Of a stretch of 64,000 nt of DNA, positions 54,857 through 64,000 are shown one piece after another. Below the pieces are notes generated by a model. That model made no database searches and was not told where the DNA came from. It saw nothing but the letters and a program-made list of their open reading frames with translations. The stretch is from contig NZ_ATNM01000142.1 of assembly GCF_000427295.1 (NCBI RefSeq), forward strand, positions 35,600-99,599. The letters run 5' to 3'. Position numbers and translations under genes: made by a program. Every line of letters starts with the position of its first letter. Within the stretch, counting starts at the first letter, position 1. This DNA is from Cyclobacterium qasimii M12-11B. GTDB taxonomy: Bacteria; Bacteroidota; Bacteroidia; Cytophagales; Cyclobacteriaceae.

Positions 54857-56344
54857 GTAAATTCCATTTCCTTCAGATCCCATAAATGCCCCCCAAAGTG
54901 GTTTTTCTCTAACTTTTATTGGCAAGTCGATTCTTTTAATCTTCATTCCAAGAAAAGACAATATATCTCCGTGACTAAAGTATTGACAATGTACCAGGTC
55001 CAGGTAACCATCACTGTCCAGGTCACCGATCCAAGGCGTAGAAAAAACATTTTTAAAGCCTCTTGCCTGATCCAGAAGGTAGGTAGTATCTGCCTTGAAA
55101 TCCATCAACATTAATTTGTTCTCAATTAGAAAAGCAGACCGATCATCAATGGCCCTACTGCAATCGTATTCATTGATACTAAATATCACTTCATCCATGT
55201 CGTCATTATTGAGGTCATAAGCTATGGGTGACGAAAAACCGGTACATCCCATCTCCTTTTTTAATAAAAGCTCTCCAGACTTACCATCAATCAAAACCTG
55301 AACCAGTCCCGTATTTTCTGGCCATACCCCCTTGCTTGCGAAAGTGAATAAATCAGGAATATCGTCATCAGTGAATTGACCCACCGCAAAGCTATTGCTG
55401 CATTCGGTGTCAGGTAATTCAAGTTGCCATATTTTATTTAGGCTTTTACCATTGATAGCAGTGATGGTACTTGCATGAGAAATGCCGACAAAGTCCAGAA
55501 AACCATCTCTATTCAAATCTACAATAACCGGAGAGGCGATAAACCCGTGGCCTTTTTCACTCACCAAAGCCTTGGATTTGGACAAGTTGTTTTCCATAAG
55601 ATCACTCAGTTCTGCTAAATAAAGGTTTCCAGGTAAGGTTTCTCCTCCAGTCCCAAAAAGTATTTGTAGGGTACCACTTTTTTCCTGAGAAATAAAAAGC
55701 GGTGATAAATAAGTTTCACCGGCATCTGGCATGGTATCCGCTGCCAGAACTTCACCATTGACAGGATTAATCACCATCAAAACCCCAGGGTATCTGCCTT
55801 CAGTTTCGTTGGGCGCTATCCTGGCATTGCCACCATTACTCGTAAGCAACTCGTCAATTCCATCTCCATTCTGATCAGGTATGGTGACGCTGTTGTTGAA
55901 ATTGAACCTGGCATATTTCAGTACGGGATGCTTTAAATGAGCCAGTGTATCAAATCCCCAAATCAATTTTCCTGATTGACCATCGATGGCCTTAAGGTGA
56001 GGACCCCGTCCTCCGATAAATACATCGGGTATTCCATCTTTGTTTACATCCAGAAAAGTGGCTGATCCAAATACCTGGTCTTCCGTTTCCTGTGTCCACA
56101 ATAGCTCACCATCCAAGCCGTTAATGGCTAAAATACCTGATTCCGTATACTCATATTCATTTTTTCCTGCTCCGATTACAAAATCCAATGTACCATCACT
56201 GTTCAGGTCAGCGGACCTGGGTGAAGACTGGGAGCCAATCACTGGGAAGCTTGCTTCCCATATTAAGAGGCTCTTCTCTTTTTTATTACAAGAGAAAACA
56301 ACGACAAGCAAGAAAACACAAGTAGGTAACTTATAGAAGGCCAT
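54848..56344 (-). CDS. FG-GAP/VCBS-repeat lipoprotein
   Basis: This 498-residue lipoprotein (lipobox FSCNKKEKS, Cys at about residue 19) is a beta-propeller of calcium-binding-like repeats: DLNSDGTLDFVIGAG, DVNKDGIPDVFIGG, DQNGDGIDELLTSNG, DLNRDGFLDFVG, DLNNDDMDEVIF and DLDSDGYLDLVHC. Interleaved strands such as LLWTQETEDQV and IWGFDTLAHLKH recall PQQ-type propellers. It probably sits on the cell surface, binding or displaying a ligand. It is convergent with the SusC/SusD pair and divergent from the larger FG-GAP gene, with the two FG-GAP starts 427 bases apart. Confidence 0.82.
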   Translation of the reverse strand: MAFYKLPTCVFLLVVVFSCNKKEKSLLIWEASFPVIGSQSSPRSADLNSDGTLDFVIGAGKNEYEYTESGILAINGLDGELLWTQETEDQVFGSATFLDVNKDGIPDVFIGGRGPHLKAIDGQSGKLIWGFDTLAHLKHPVLKYARFNFNNSVTIPDQNGDGIDELLTSNGGNARIAPNETEGRYPGVLMVINPVNGEVLAADTMPDAGETYLSPLFISQEKSGTLQILFGTGGETLPGNLYLAELSDLMENNLSKSKALVSEKGHGFIASPVIVDLNRDGFLDFVGISHASTITAINGKSLNKIWQLELPDTECSNSFAVGQFTDDDIPDLFTFASKGVWPENTGLVQVLIDGKSGELLLKKEMGCTGFSSPIAYDLNNDDMDEVIFSINEYDCSRAIDDRSAFLIENKLMLMDFKADTTYLLDQARGFKNVFSTPWIGDLDSDGYLDLVHCQYFSHGDILSFLGMKIKRIDLPIKVREKPLWGAFMGSEGNGIYKK

Positions 56345-56771
56345 TTTTTAGGTTTACTTAAGGTGGATTAATAATAATGAAATTTTAAATGTTGAACAAA
56401 CCGGAAGTGAAGCTGATCAAATGAAACTTAGCTTTAATGTGATATTTCCTTAAGCCATTTTGTTGTGGCATCCTTTTCTAAGAAGAGTAAAGTCAGGCTT
56501 CTACGAATATTAATCCATAAACCAGGAATTGAATAACTATAGTTAAAAGACAGTTTTGGAGCAGAATAGCATTGTTCTACCAATTGCTAAGTCTTGTCAG
56601 CCAACTGAATTTTTAAATTATTTGAAGGAATGGGGTTGAAACTGTGAAAAGTCTATTTTAAGCGTTCTAAAGTGCAATTTTCGCTATTGTTCGATCCCTT
56701 GAAAAAATGTAGATTTACTACTGATACCCCATTGTCCAATATTGGTGGGAGATAGGGGAGAAGATTGAATT
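56345..56771. other. 427-base divergent region between two FG-GAP genes
   Basis: AT-rich gap that must hold promoters for the two divergent FG-GAP genes. I see no ORF, RNA gene or clear TTTG/TAnnTTTG pair. A purine-rich AGGGGAGAAG lies about 8 bases before the ATG at 56772 and is a fair ribosome-binding site. Confidence 0.4.
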
Positions 56772-59700
56772 ATGAAAAACCATAATAAATATTTCGTTCT
56801 AGTATTGTTCTTATACTTCATCCATTTTTGTTTGATGGCACAAGGTTTTGATAAAATCTCAAGTCGAAAAACTGGCGTTAAGTTTCAAAACAAATTAGTA
56901 GAGAGCCAGCATACCAATATTTTAACCTATGAATATTTTTATAATGGAGGTGGTGTAGCCATAGGTGATATTAACAACGATGGCCTGGATGATCTTTTCT
57001 TTACTGGGAACATGACTTCCAATGGACTTTATCTAAACCAAGGAGAATTTAAGTTCAAGGATATTGGTAAGGCTTCAGGAGTGCAAGGAAAAAATGCCTG
57101 GACAACCGGCGCTACTATGGCGGATGTTAATGGGGATGGTTACCTTGATATTTACGTTTGTTATTCGGGGAAGGGAGATGCCACATCCAGAAAAAACGAA
57201 TTGCTGATCAATCAACAAGACAATACTTTTATAGATGAGGCCGAGAAGTATGGATTGGCAGATCCGGCCAATAGCATTCAGGCTGCATTTTTTGATTTTG
57301 ATCTGGACGGTGATCTTGATATGTATTTGCTCAATCACAATACCCAAGTAATCAATGAAATAGATTTTGATGCGAAAAGAAAAGACAGAAACCCACTTTC
57401 TGGAGACAAACTTTTTAGAAATGACAATGGCGTCTATATTGATATTAGTGAAGAGGCTGGTATTATAGGGAATTCCATGGGTTTTGGCTTGGGAATAGCG
57501 ATTGCAGATATTACAGGGGATGGCTTTCCTGACATGCACATTTCAAATGATTATATAGAGCCGGATTATTTGTATATAAATAACGGTGATGGTACTTTTT
57601 CTGAAAAGTTGACGGAATATTTACAACACATTTCCTATTACTCTATGGGGTCTGATATCAGTGATGTGAACAATGACGGTTTAGCAGATGTTTTTACGCT
57701 GGACATGCTTCCTGAGGACAATGTAAGACAAAAGTTGCTTTATGGTCCGGAGAATTATGAGCAATATGCCTTGATGGTAATGAAGGGATTTTACCATCAA
57801 AACATGCGAAATATGCTCCATATCAATCAAGGGACAGGTTTGTTTAGTGAAATAGGGCAGCTTGCAGGAGTCTCAAATACCGATTGGAGTTGGGCAGCCT
57901 TTTTTACGGATTTTGACAATGATGGTTGGAAAGATCTATTTGTGAGTAACGGCTATTTTCGAGATTATACCAACAGGGATTTTTTGAAGTACAAGGGTGA
58001 CTATTATTTCAGCAAAGCGAGGGCAAAGGAAAAAGCCGACACACTTCATCTAGTGACGAGTATGAGTTCTACTCCTATTCACGATTATATGTATAGAAAT
58101 AAGAATGGGGTGAGTTTTGAAGATGTCTCAGATAATTGGGGCTTTTCTGAACCGAATTTCTCCAATGGGGCGGCCTATTCAGACCTTAACAATGATGGTG
58201 CGCTGGATTTGGTTGTCAATCATTTGAATGATTTTGCTGGTATTTATGCCAATGTACTGAAGCCTGAAAAAAACTCAGGAAACTACCTCAAATTAAAGCT
58301 GAAGGGAGAAGGCTTTAATACCAGTGGCGTAGGTGCAAAAGTCAATGTGTACACAGGAAGTGAGCAGCAGTATTTTGAGCAACAACCTACTCGGGGCTTC
58401 CAATCCTCCATGAGCCATGTTTTGCATATAGGCTTAGGCAGTGCTGCCAATATTGACTCTTTAATGATTACCTGGCCTGGAGGCAATAAGCAATTGATAA
58501 AGAATATTGAAAGTAATCAATTACTTGTTCTCGAAGAGCGTAATGCAAATACCAAAAAGCCTGATGCTGTCAAAATAAAATCGCCTCTTTTTACCAAAAT
58601 CGTTTCTCCCATTCCTTATACACATACCGAGGCGGGGTTCAATGATTTCAAACGGCAACCACTTTTATCACATATGTTGTCTCCAAGTGGGCCAGTGATT
58701 GCTGTGGGAGATGTGAATAAAAATGGGTTTTCAGATGTATTTGTAGGGGGCACGACTGAAAAGCCAGGGAAATTATATTTTCAGGTTTCTACAGGGCAAT
58801 TTTTGGAGTCCCAAGGCTTGGATTTATCCAGTGATATTGGAAGTGCTACTACCGATGCTGTTTTTTTTGATGCGAATGGGGATGGTTTGCAGGACTTGTA
58901 CATTGTTAAAGGGGGATACCATGACTTTGAAAGGGATTCCCCAGAATTAAAGGACCGATTATACATCAACCAAGGTGGAGGGAACTTTAAGATTCAAGCA
59001 GATGCATTACCAGATGTATTAAGCAGTGGTAGTGTGGTGAAGCCTATAGACCTTGACAATGACGGTGATTTGGATCTTTTTATTGGAGGAAGAGCCATTC
59101 CGGGCCAATACCCAAAACCTGCCTCGTCTTTTATTTTTATAAACGATGGAAAAGGTAAGTTTGAAGACCATACCAATTTGCTTTTTCCTAGTTTATCAAA
59201 CCTAGGCATGGTTACAGATGCTTCATGGTTGGACATTGATCAGGATGGTTGGCAGGATTTGATAGTTGTAGGAGATTGGATGCCTATAAGTGTTTTCTTG
59301 AACAAGGGAGGAAAGTCTTTTATTAATCAGACCTCTCAGTACTTTGATATCCCATTGGTAGGGAAGTGGTCAAAATTGGCCCCCGCCGACTTTGATGGGG
59401 ATGGTGATTTGGATTTTGTTGTGGGTAATTTTGGCACCAATAGTCAGTTGAAGGTCACTGATAAGGGGCCTTTGACGCTGGTATACGCTGATTTTGATGG
59501 CAATGGTTCAGTTGATCCAATTTTAAATTATTATTTTGAGGGAGAACTTGTCCCTTTCATGAGCAGGGACGAGTTGTTGGATCAAATGTATGGCATGCGA
59601 AGTAAATTTACCGATTATGCTTCCTTTTCAAAGGCCAAACTTGAAGATTTATTTAGCAAAGAAGCTTTGAGTAAAGCTCAAAAGTTAGAAATCAACGAAT

Positions 59701-60110
59701 TGAAAACCATCTATTTGGAAAACAAAGGTGATAAATTCGAAAGACATGAATTGCCGGTAGAAGCACAATATGCTCCTGTTTTTGCGATTAGTGCTATGGA
59801 TTTTGATGAGGATGGGAACCTGGATTTTATTCTTGGTGGAAATCAGAATACTGCCAGACTAAGATTGGGGATGATTGATGCCAATTTCGGTCAAATTTAT
59901 CTCGGAGATGGGAAGGGACAGTTTTCAAAAGTATCCCCATTGGATGCTGGTTTAGCCTTTATTGGGGATGTGAAAAATATGCAAATTATAGCTTTATCGT
60001 ATCTTAAAGTATTGTTGGTTGGGATAAACAATCAAGGAGTGGAGGCCTATGTCCTTAACAGTAGTTTAACGAAAAAACCTTTGAAAAACTTGTCTAATAA
60101 AAATCAATAA
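56772..60110 (+). CDS. Large secreted FG-GAP/ASPIC-UnbV repeat protein
   Basis: This 1,112-residue protein has a signal peptide ([17 protein letters not shown]) and two blocks of FG-GAP repeats, for example [70 protein letters not shown] and [14 protein letters not shown]. Between them (about residues 500-590) is an ASPIC/UnbV domain: [20 protein letters not shown] then [17 protein letters not shown]. Such proteins often accompany SusC/SusD pairs in Cyclobacteriaceae, but their role is unproven; calcium-dependent binding at the surface is likely. It starts a run with the TrpB-like gene (20-base gap), the amidohydrolase and the Gfo/Idh/MocA gene. Confidence 0.88.
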   Translation: MKNHNKYFVLVLFLYFIHFCLMAQGFDKISSRKTGVKFQNKLVESQHTNILTYEYFYNGGGVAIGDINNDGLDDLFFTGNMTSNGLYLNQGEFKFKDIGKASGVQGKNAWTTGATMADVNGDGYLDIYVCYSGKGDATSRKNELLINQQDNTFIDEAEKYGLADPANSIQAAFFDFDLDGDLDMYLLNHNTQVINEIDFDAKRKDRNPLSGDKLFRNDNGVYIDISEEAGIIGNSMGFGLGIAIADITGDGFPDMHISNDYIEPDYLYINNGDGTFSEKLTEYLQHISYYSMGSDISDVNNDGLADVFTLDMLPEDNVRQKLLYGPENYEQYALMVMKGFYHQNMRNMLHINQGTGLFSEIGQLAGVSNTDWSWAAFFTDFDNDGWKDLFVSNGYFRDYTNRDFLKYKGDYYFSKARAKEKADTLHLVTSMSSTPIHDYMYRNKNGVSFEDVSDNWGFSEPNFSNGAAYSDLNNDGALDLVVNHLNDFAGIYANVLKPEKNSGNYLKLKLKGEGFNTSGVGAKVNVYTGSEQQYFEQQPTRGFQSSMSHVLHIGLGSAANIDSLMITWPGGNKQLIKNIESNQLLVLEERNANTKKPDAVKIKSPLFTKIVSPIPYTHTEAGFNDFKRQPLLSHMLSPSGPVIAVGDVNKNGFSDVFVGGTTEKPGKLYFQVSTGQFLESQGLDLSSDIGSATTDAVFFDANGDGLQDLYIVKGGYHDFERDSPELKDRLYINQGGGNFKIQADALPDVLSSGSVVKPIDLDNDGDLDLFIGGRAIPGQYPKPASSFIFINDGKGKFEDHTNLLFPSLSNLGMVTDASWLDIDQDGWQDLIVVGDWMPISVFLNKGGKSFINQTSQYFDIPLVGKWSKLAPADFDGDGDLDFVVGNFGTNSQLKVTDKGPLTLVYADFDGNGSVDPILNYYFEGELVPFMSRDELLDQMYGMRSKFTDYASFSKAKLEDLFSKEALSKAQKLEINELKTIYLENKGDKFERHELPVEAQYAPVFAISAMDFDEDGNLDFILGGNQNTARLRLGMIDANFGQIYLGDGKGQFSKVSPLDAGLAFIGDVKNMQIIALSYLKVLLVGINNQGVEAYVLNSSLTKKPLKNLSNKNQ

Positions 60111-60130
60111 ACCTATTATTAATTCAATCA

Positions 60131-61426
60131 ATGAAAAACAGAAAAATTAATTTAGAAGAAAGGGAAATACCAGAAAGTTGGTACAATATCGTTGCAGATA
60201 TGCCTAATAAGCCATTGCCGCCATTAAACCCAGGAACCCTGGAACCTCTTGGTCCTGAAGCTTTGGCTCCTTTGTTTCCTGAGGCTTTGATAAAACAGGA
60301 GATGACAACCGATAAATGGGTAACGATTCCTGATGAGGTTCGGAATATGTATTCTATATGGAGGCCTACTCCGATGTACAGGGCTTATGGCTTGGAAAAA
60401 GCTTTGGATACTCCAGCGAAAATTTATTATAAATATGAAGGGGTAAGCCCTTCCGGGTCTCATAAACCCAATACGGCTATCCCACAAGCTTATTACAACA
60501 AACAAGAAGGTGTTAAAAGGATCACGACAGAAACAGGTGCTGGGCAGTGGGGAAGTGCACTGAGCTTTGCCTGTCAGCATTTTGGTATTGAATGTGATGT
60601 TTACATGGTTAGGCTTTCCTACAACGACAAGCCGTATAGGAAAATGATGATGAACACCTGGGGTGCCAATGTATACCCATCCCCCTCAGACCGAACAGCG
60701 GCAGGGAGAAAGATCCTTGCAGAATATCCTGATTCCCCAGGAAGTTTAGGGATCGCTATTTCTGAGGCCGTTGAAATGGCAGCCACCCGAGAGGATACTA
60801 AGTATGCCCTGGGATCTGTGCTCAACCATGTGAAGTTACACCAAACCATTATCGGGTTGGAGGCTATCAAGCAGATGGAAAAAGCAGGCAGTGATTTGCC
60901 AGATATTGTAATTGCCCCCTTTGGTGGAGGATCAAATTTTGCCGGACTTTCTTTTCCTTTTTTGAGATTGAACCTGGAAGGTGGCAAAAAAATTCGATGT
61001 ATAGCCAGCGAACCAGCCTCTTGTCCAAAGCTTACCCGTGGCGTTTTTAGGTACGACTTTGGGGATACTGCAGGAATGACACCATTATTACCAATGTATA
61101 CCCTTGGACACGACTTTATCCCAGCCCCAATACATGCTGGAGGTCTTCGTTATCATGGGGCAGGAGTGATCGTTAGCCAATTGCTAAAGGATAACCTGAT
61201 TGAGGCGCAATCACACGATAACCTTGAAATATTTGAGGCTGGGGTGCTTTTTGCCAGAGCAGAGGGCATTATACCTGCTCCAGAAGCCAATCATGGTATC
61301 GCTACAGCCATCAAAGAAGCCAAAATATGCAAGGAGGAAGGCGTATCCAAGACCATCTTGTTTAACCTATGTGGGCATGGTAATTTCGATATGAAGGCTT
61401 ATGATGATTATTTTTCCGGAAAATAA
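60131..61426 (+). CDS. TrpB-like PLP enzyme (TrpB2 type)
   Basis: This 431-residue PLP enzyme matches the TrpB2 or TrpB-like group rather than the classical tryptophan synthase beta chain. It has an extra N-terminal part, [20 protein letters not shown], the PLP lysine in [19 protein letters not shown], the catalytic Glu in [17 protein letters not shown] and a phosphate loop [10 protein letters not shown]. TrpB2 proteins can make tryptophan from indole and serine or act on related substrates without TrpA. No trpA or other trp gene is near. It is 20 bases after the FG-GAP/ASPIC gene, an odd neighbour for a cytoplasmic amino-acid enzyme, since it has no signal peptide. Confidence 0.9.
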   Translation: MKNRKINLEEREIPESWYNIVADMPNKPLPPLNPGTLEPLGPEALAPLFPEALIKQEMTTDKWVTIPDEVRNMYSIWRPTPMYRAYGLEKALDTPAKIYYKYEGVSPSGSHKPNTAIPQAYYNKQEGVKRITTETGAGQWGSALSFACQHFGIECDVYMVRLSYNDKPYRKMMMNTWGANVYPSPSDRTAAGRKILAEYPDSPGSLGIAISEAVEMAATREDTKYALGSVLNHVKLHQTIIGLEAIKQMEKAGSDLPDIVIAPFGGGSNFAGLSFPFLRLNLEGGKKIRCIASEPASCPKLTRGVFRYDFGDTAGMTPLLPMYTLGHDFIPAPIHAGGLRYHGAGVIVSQLLKDNLIEAQSHDNLEIFEAGVLFARAEGIIPAPEANHGIATAIKEAKICKEEGVSKTILFNLCGHGNFDMKAYDDYFSGK

Positions 61427-61520
61427 AAAGCCATGAACTTAGCCAGGAAGAAATCGATAAATCTATTGCAAAATTAAATACGCCCACGATCCCTGCATAG
61501 GGAGTGGCCTAATTAAATTT

Positions 61521-62453
61521 ATGGATCGAAGAAGTTTTATAAAAAAAGGAGGATTGGCCTGTGGTGCATTGACACTTCCGGATGGACTTCCTTTTTTCAT
61601 CAACGAGCAGGATGACAAGTATAAGAAAATCCCACTGATTGATACCCATCTCCATTTATGGGATTTAAATCACTTGGATTACCCATGGCTGCAGAACCCT
61701 GAAAATCCTCTTTCGAGAAATTTCTTATTGGCAGACTATCAGGATGCGACTGCCGGATTGCCGATTGAAAAAATGGTTTTCGTAGAATGTGCACGAGACC
61801 CTGCTCAGTACCTTCAAGAGGTCGATTGGGTAAAAGGGATTCAAGAAAAGGCCCCTCGGATTTCTGGAATGGTAGCTTATTTCCCATTGGAGAAGGGTGT
61901 TTCCGGGACAAAGGAAATGGAAGTAATGGGGGAGAGGAAAATTGTAAAAGGGATCCGTAAAGCTTTTATGCCTGGTCACCAAGGCTTCATGGCTGGCATC
62001 AAATTGCTTGGTCAATTTAACTGGTCTTATGATCTCAATATTCGAACTAAGGATCTTCCTGCTGCATTTGAATTTGCCAAATCAAATCCTAATTTGGTGA
62101 TAATTTTGGATCATATAGCGAATCCAGCTATTGGGGACAATGATTGGGAGGTCTGGAAAAACGCCATTTCACCCTTTTCATCCTTGCAAAATGTCTCCTG
62201 CAAAATTTCAGGAATGCTGACCAAAACAGATTTAAATGTTGGGAGTATTGAGCAAATGAAGCCTTATTTTAATACCGTCTTAGAGGTATTTGGGATTGAT
62301 AGGGTACTTTTCGGTGGAGATTGGCCAGTTTTGTTAAGAGCAGCGAGTTACCAGGAATGGATAAAGGATTTTTATATTCTGACTCAGGATTTAACATTAA
62401 ATGAAAAGAAAAAATTGTATTACCGTAACGCTACATCAATATACCGGCTATGA
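61521..62453 (+). CDS. Tat-exported amidohydrolase_2 (lactonase-type) enzyme
   Basis: This 310-residue protein starts with a twin-arginine signal (MDRRSFIKKGGLACGALTLP). The mature part is a metal-dependent TIM barrel of the amidohydrolase_2 family: IDTHLHLWDLNHLDYPWL, MVFVECARDP, VIILDHIANPAI and VLFGGDWPVL. The layout (HLHLWD...YPWL) is that of L-fucono-, L-rhamnono- or pyrone-dicarboxylate lactonases, which open sugar-acid lactones. Export is unusual for these. It lies 94 bases after the TrpB-like gene and 91 before a Tat-exported Gfo/Idh/MocA gene, so an oxidation-then-lactone-opening pair outside the cytoplasm is plausible. Confidence 0.87.
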   Translation: MDRRSFIKKGGLACGALTLPDGLPFFINEQDDKYKKIPLIDTHLHLWDLNHLDYPWLQNPENPLSRNFLLADYQDATAGLPIEKMVFVECARDPAQYLQEVDWVKGIQEKAPRISGMVAYFPLEKGVSGTKEMEVMGERKIVKGIRKAFMPGHQGFMAGIKLLGQFNWSYDLNIRTKDLPAAFEFAKSNPNLVIILDHIANPAIGDNDWEVWKNAISPFSSLQNVSCKISGMLTKTDLNVGSIEQMKPYFNTVLEVFGIDRVLFGGDWPVLLRAASYQEWIKDFYILTQDLTLNEKKKLYYRNATSIYRL

Positions 62454-62544
62454 AAAGTTAGATGAAAATTGCTGTAGTTAGAAATTCAATATTTTAAGGA
62501 GATTATCGATAGTTTTTTTATATTTAATAAATAAAAATTTAACA

Positions 62545-63965
62545 ATGCTTGATAAACCAAATAAAAATAAAAAGCCTGATTCCAGGAGGGATTTCATTAA
62601 AACCTCTTCATTAAGTGCTGCGGGTTTTTTTATAGTACCGAGATTTGTCCTCGGAGGTAAAGGACATGTAGCACCAAGCGACAAAGTAAATGTTGGAATG
62701 GTAGGTGTAGGGGGCAAAGGCCGACAAAATGCTCAGGATTTAATGAAGCTTGACGATGTTCAAATCACTGCCATTGCTGATCCTGCTGAGTATTGGGATC
62801 TTGCCAATTTTTATTACAGATCCATCGCAGGAAGGGACCCTGTGAAAAGAATGGTAGAAGACCATTATGAAGACAAATCGGATAATTATAAAGTAAATGA
62901 ATACCTCGATTTTCGGGAAATGCTCGAGAAAGAGAAGGGCTTGGATGCAATATGTTGCTCAACTCCGGACAATACGCATGCCGTTGTCACTTACGCCTCG
63001 ATGAAGTCAGGGAAGCATGTTTATTGCGAAAAACCCCTCACCCATAATATTTGGGAAGCCAGAATGATTAAGGATTTGACTAAAGAAACAGGGTTGGCTA
63101 CTCAAATGGGAAATGTAGGTCACAGTACGGATGGTATTCGCCAGACAGTTGAGTACCTCAGGGCTGGAGTCATTGGAAATGTTCAGGAAACCCACTCTTG
63201 GGTGCCTGCTTCAAGATGGATTGACGAAATGCAAGCCGTACCGACTACCAATACACAAAAACCCCATGGTTTTGACTGGGACCTATGGTTGGGCCCTTCA
63301 GCAAATAGGCCGTTTCACGAATGGTATACACCTGTGACTTGGAGAGATTTTTGGGATTTCGGTTGTGGTGCACTGGGAGACTTCGGATGCCACGATATGG
63401 ATGCAGCGACCTGGGCTTTCGAACTTGGTCATCCTGATACCATCGAGGTTTTCCCTGCAGGTTTCAGCAATGAAAATATCGCGCCGTATGGAGAGATTGG
63501 TTATTATAATTTTCCAGACAACAATACTGGTAAACCTATTCAATTGACTTGGTATTCTGGTGGGCTTAAACCAAAACTGCACCAATCCTTACCTGAAGGA
63601 TATCAATGGCCTTCAAGAGGAACCTTGTTTGTAGGGGATAAAGGAGTAATAGTGAATGGTGGAGATCGCGTCCCTCATGTTTTTCCAGAGAGCCTTGCGG
63701 CAAATTTGAAAAAGCCTAAAGAAGTTATTCCACGTTCCAAAGGTCATTTTAGAGATTGGGTGAATGCCATAAAGGGTGGCCCCGCAGCAAGCTCAAACTT
63801 TGAGTATGGTGCTCATTTGACAGAAATCACCTTGTTGGGTGTGCTTTCCTTAAGAATGAAAGGACAAAAATTAATTGGGATGCCAAAAATCTCAAAGCAA
63901 CTGGCTTGAGTGAAGTGGATCAATATATTAAAGAACCAGTAAGAAGTGGATGGGAAATGAGCTAA
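62545..63965 (+). CDS. Tat-exported Gfo/Idh/MocA-family oxidoreductase, 3' end frameshifted
   Basis: These enzymes oxidise or reduce sugars with tightly bound NAD(P). The protein has a twin-arginine signal (KPDSRRDFIKTSSLSAAGFF), a Rossmann domain (VNVGMVGVGGKGRQNAQDLM), the catalytic-lysine motif HVYCEKPLTHN, and a C-terminal domain with GCGALGDFGCHDMDAATWAF. Read directly, the frame stops at 63909 after QKLIGMPKISKQLA. Adding one A to the run 63866-63870 instead gives QKINWDAKNLKATGLSEVDQ and then a family-typical EPVRSGWEMS, ending at 63965 with 473 residues. I treat the shorter end as a sequence error. It is the last gene seen in the accessory locus. Confidence 0.9.
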
Positions 63966-64000
63966 TCACTTTCCTCTAACTAAAAAAAGGCGACTTAATA

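Noticed and set aside
57075..57539. 154-residue minus-strand frame
   Set aside because: It mirrors FG-GAP repeat DNA of the plus-strand gene; the repeats give long antisense frames by composition.
1..64000. tRNA, rRNA, CRISPR arrays, insertion sequences or prophage
   Set aside because: I found no tRNA-like T-arm context, regular short repeats, transposase motifs or phage structural genes on reading the window.

Overview
The window looks like part of a chromosome from a marine-type member of the Bacteroidota, order Cytophagales, most like Cyclobacteriaceae (Cyclobacterium, Algoriphagus, Echinicola). The reasons are the AT-rich sequence, a SusC/SusD pair, FG-GAP/ASPIC proteins, a DUF6089 outer-membrane barrel, the gene orders fabH-efp-accB and dxr-rseP, and TAnnTTTG-like promoter boxes. 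I place it by recognising protein families, not by a database search. I saw no rRNA, tRNA, insertion sequence, prophage or CRISPR array.

Layout. 1-2.1 kb: fatty-acid and translation genes (accB, efp, fabH). 2.4-5 kb: a two-subunit, Tat-exported molybdenum hydroxylase. 5-13.3 kb: protein quality control and envelope (hslU, lon, rseP, dxr, an HtrA protease). 13.4-16.8 kb: small enzymes ending in folE and queD. 17.4-22.8 kb: cell wall and lipopolysaccharide (two L,D-transpeptidases, kdsA, kdsC, a GNAT-nitrilase fusion). 23-49 kb: ordinary chromosome with leuS, prfC, pyrE, coaD, a RecD-like helicase, a DUF1989 plus YqcI/YcgG pair, and a tight five-gene operon rich in peptidoglycan hydrolases. 49.9-64 kb: an accessory locus with SusC/SusD, two FG-GAP repeat proteins, a TrpB-like enzyme, a Tat-exported lactonase-type amidohydrolase and a Tat-exported Gfo/Idh/MocA oxidoreductase.

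How parts work together. The last locus can be read as outer-membrane uptake of a carbohydrate followed by extracytoplasmic oxidation and lactone opening; this is inference. kdsC, kdsA and an L,D-transpeptidase lie in one coupled operon. dacB and an exported LD-carboxypeptidase sit side by side.

The most striking thing about the DNA itself is eight reading-frame breaks in seven well-conserved genes (fabH, hslU, lon, kdsA twice, an L,D-transpeptidase, leuS and the Gfo/Idh/MocA gene). Six fit the loss of one A/T from a run, one fits the gain of one, and the leuS break is more complex. Several of these genes are normally essential, so base-level sequence error is the likeliest cause. I annotate each as one gene over its full span.
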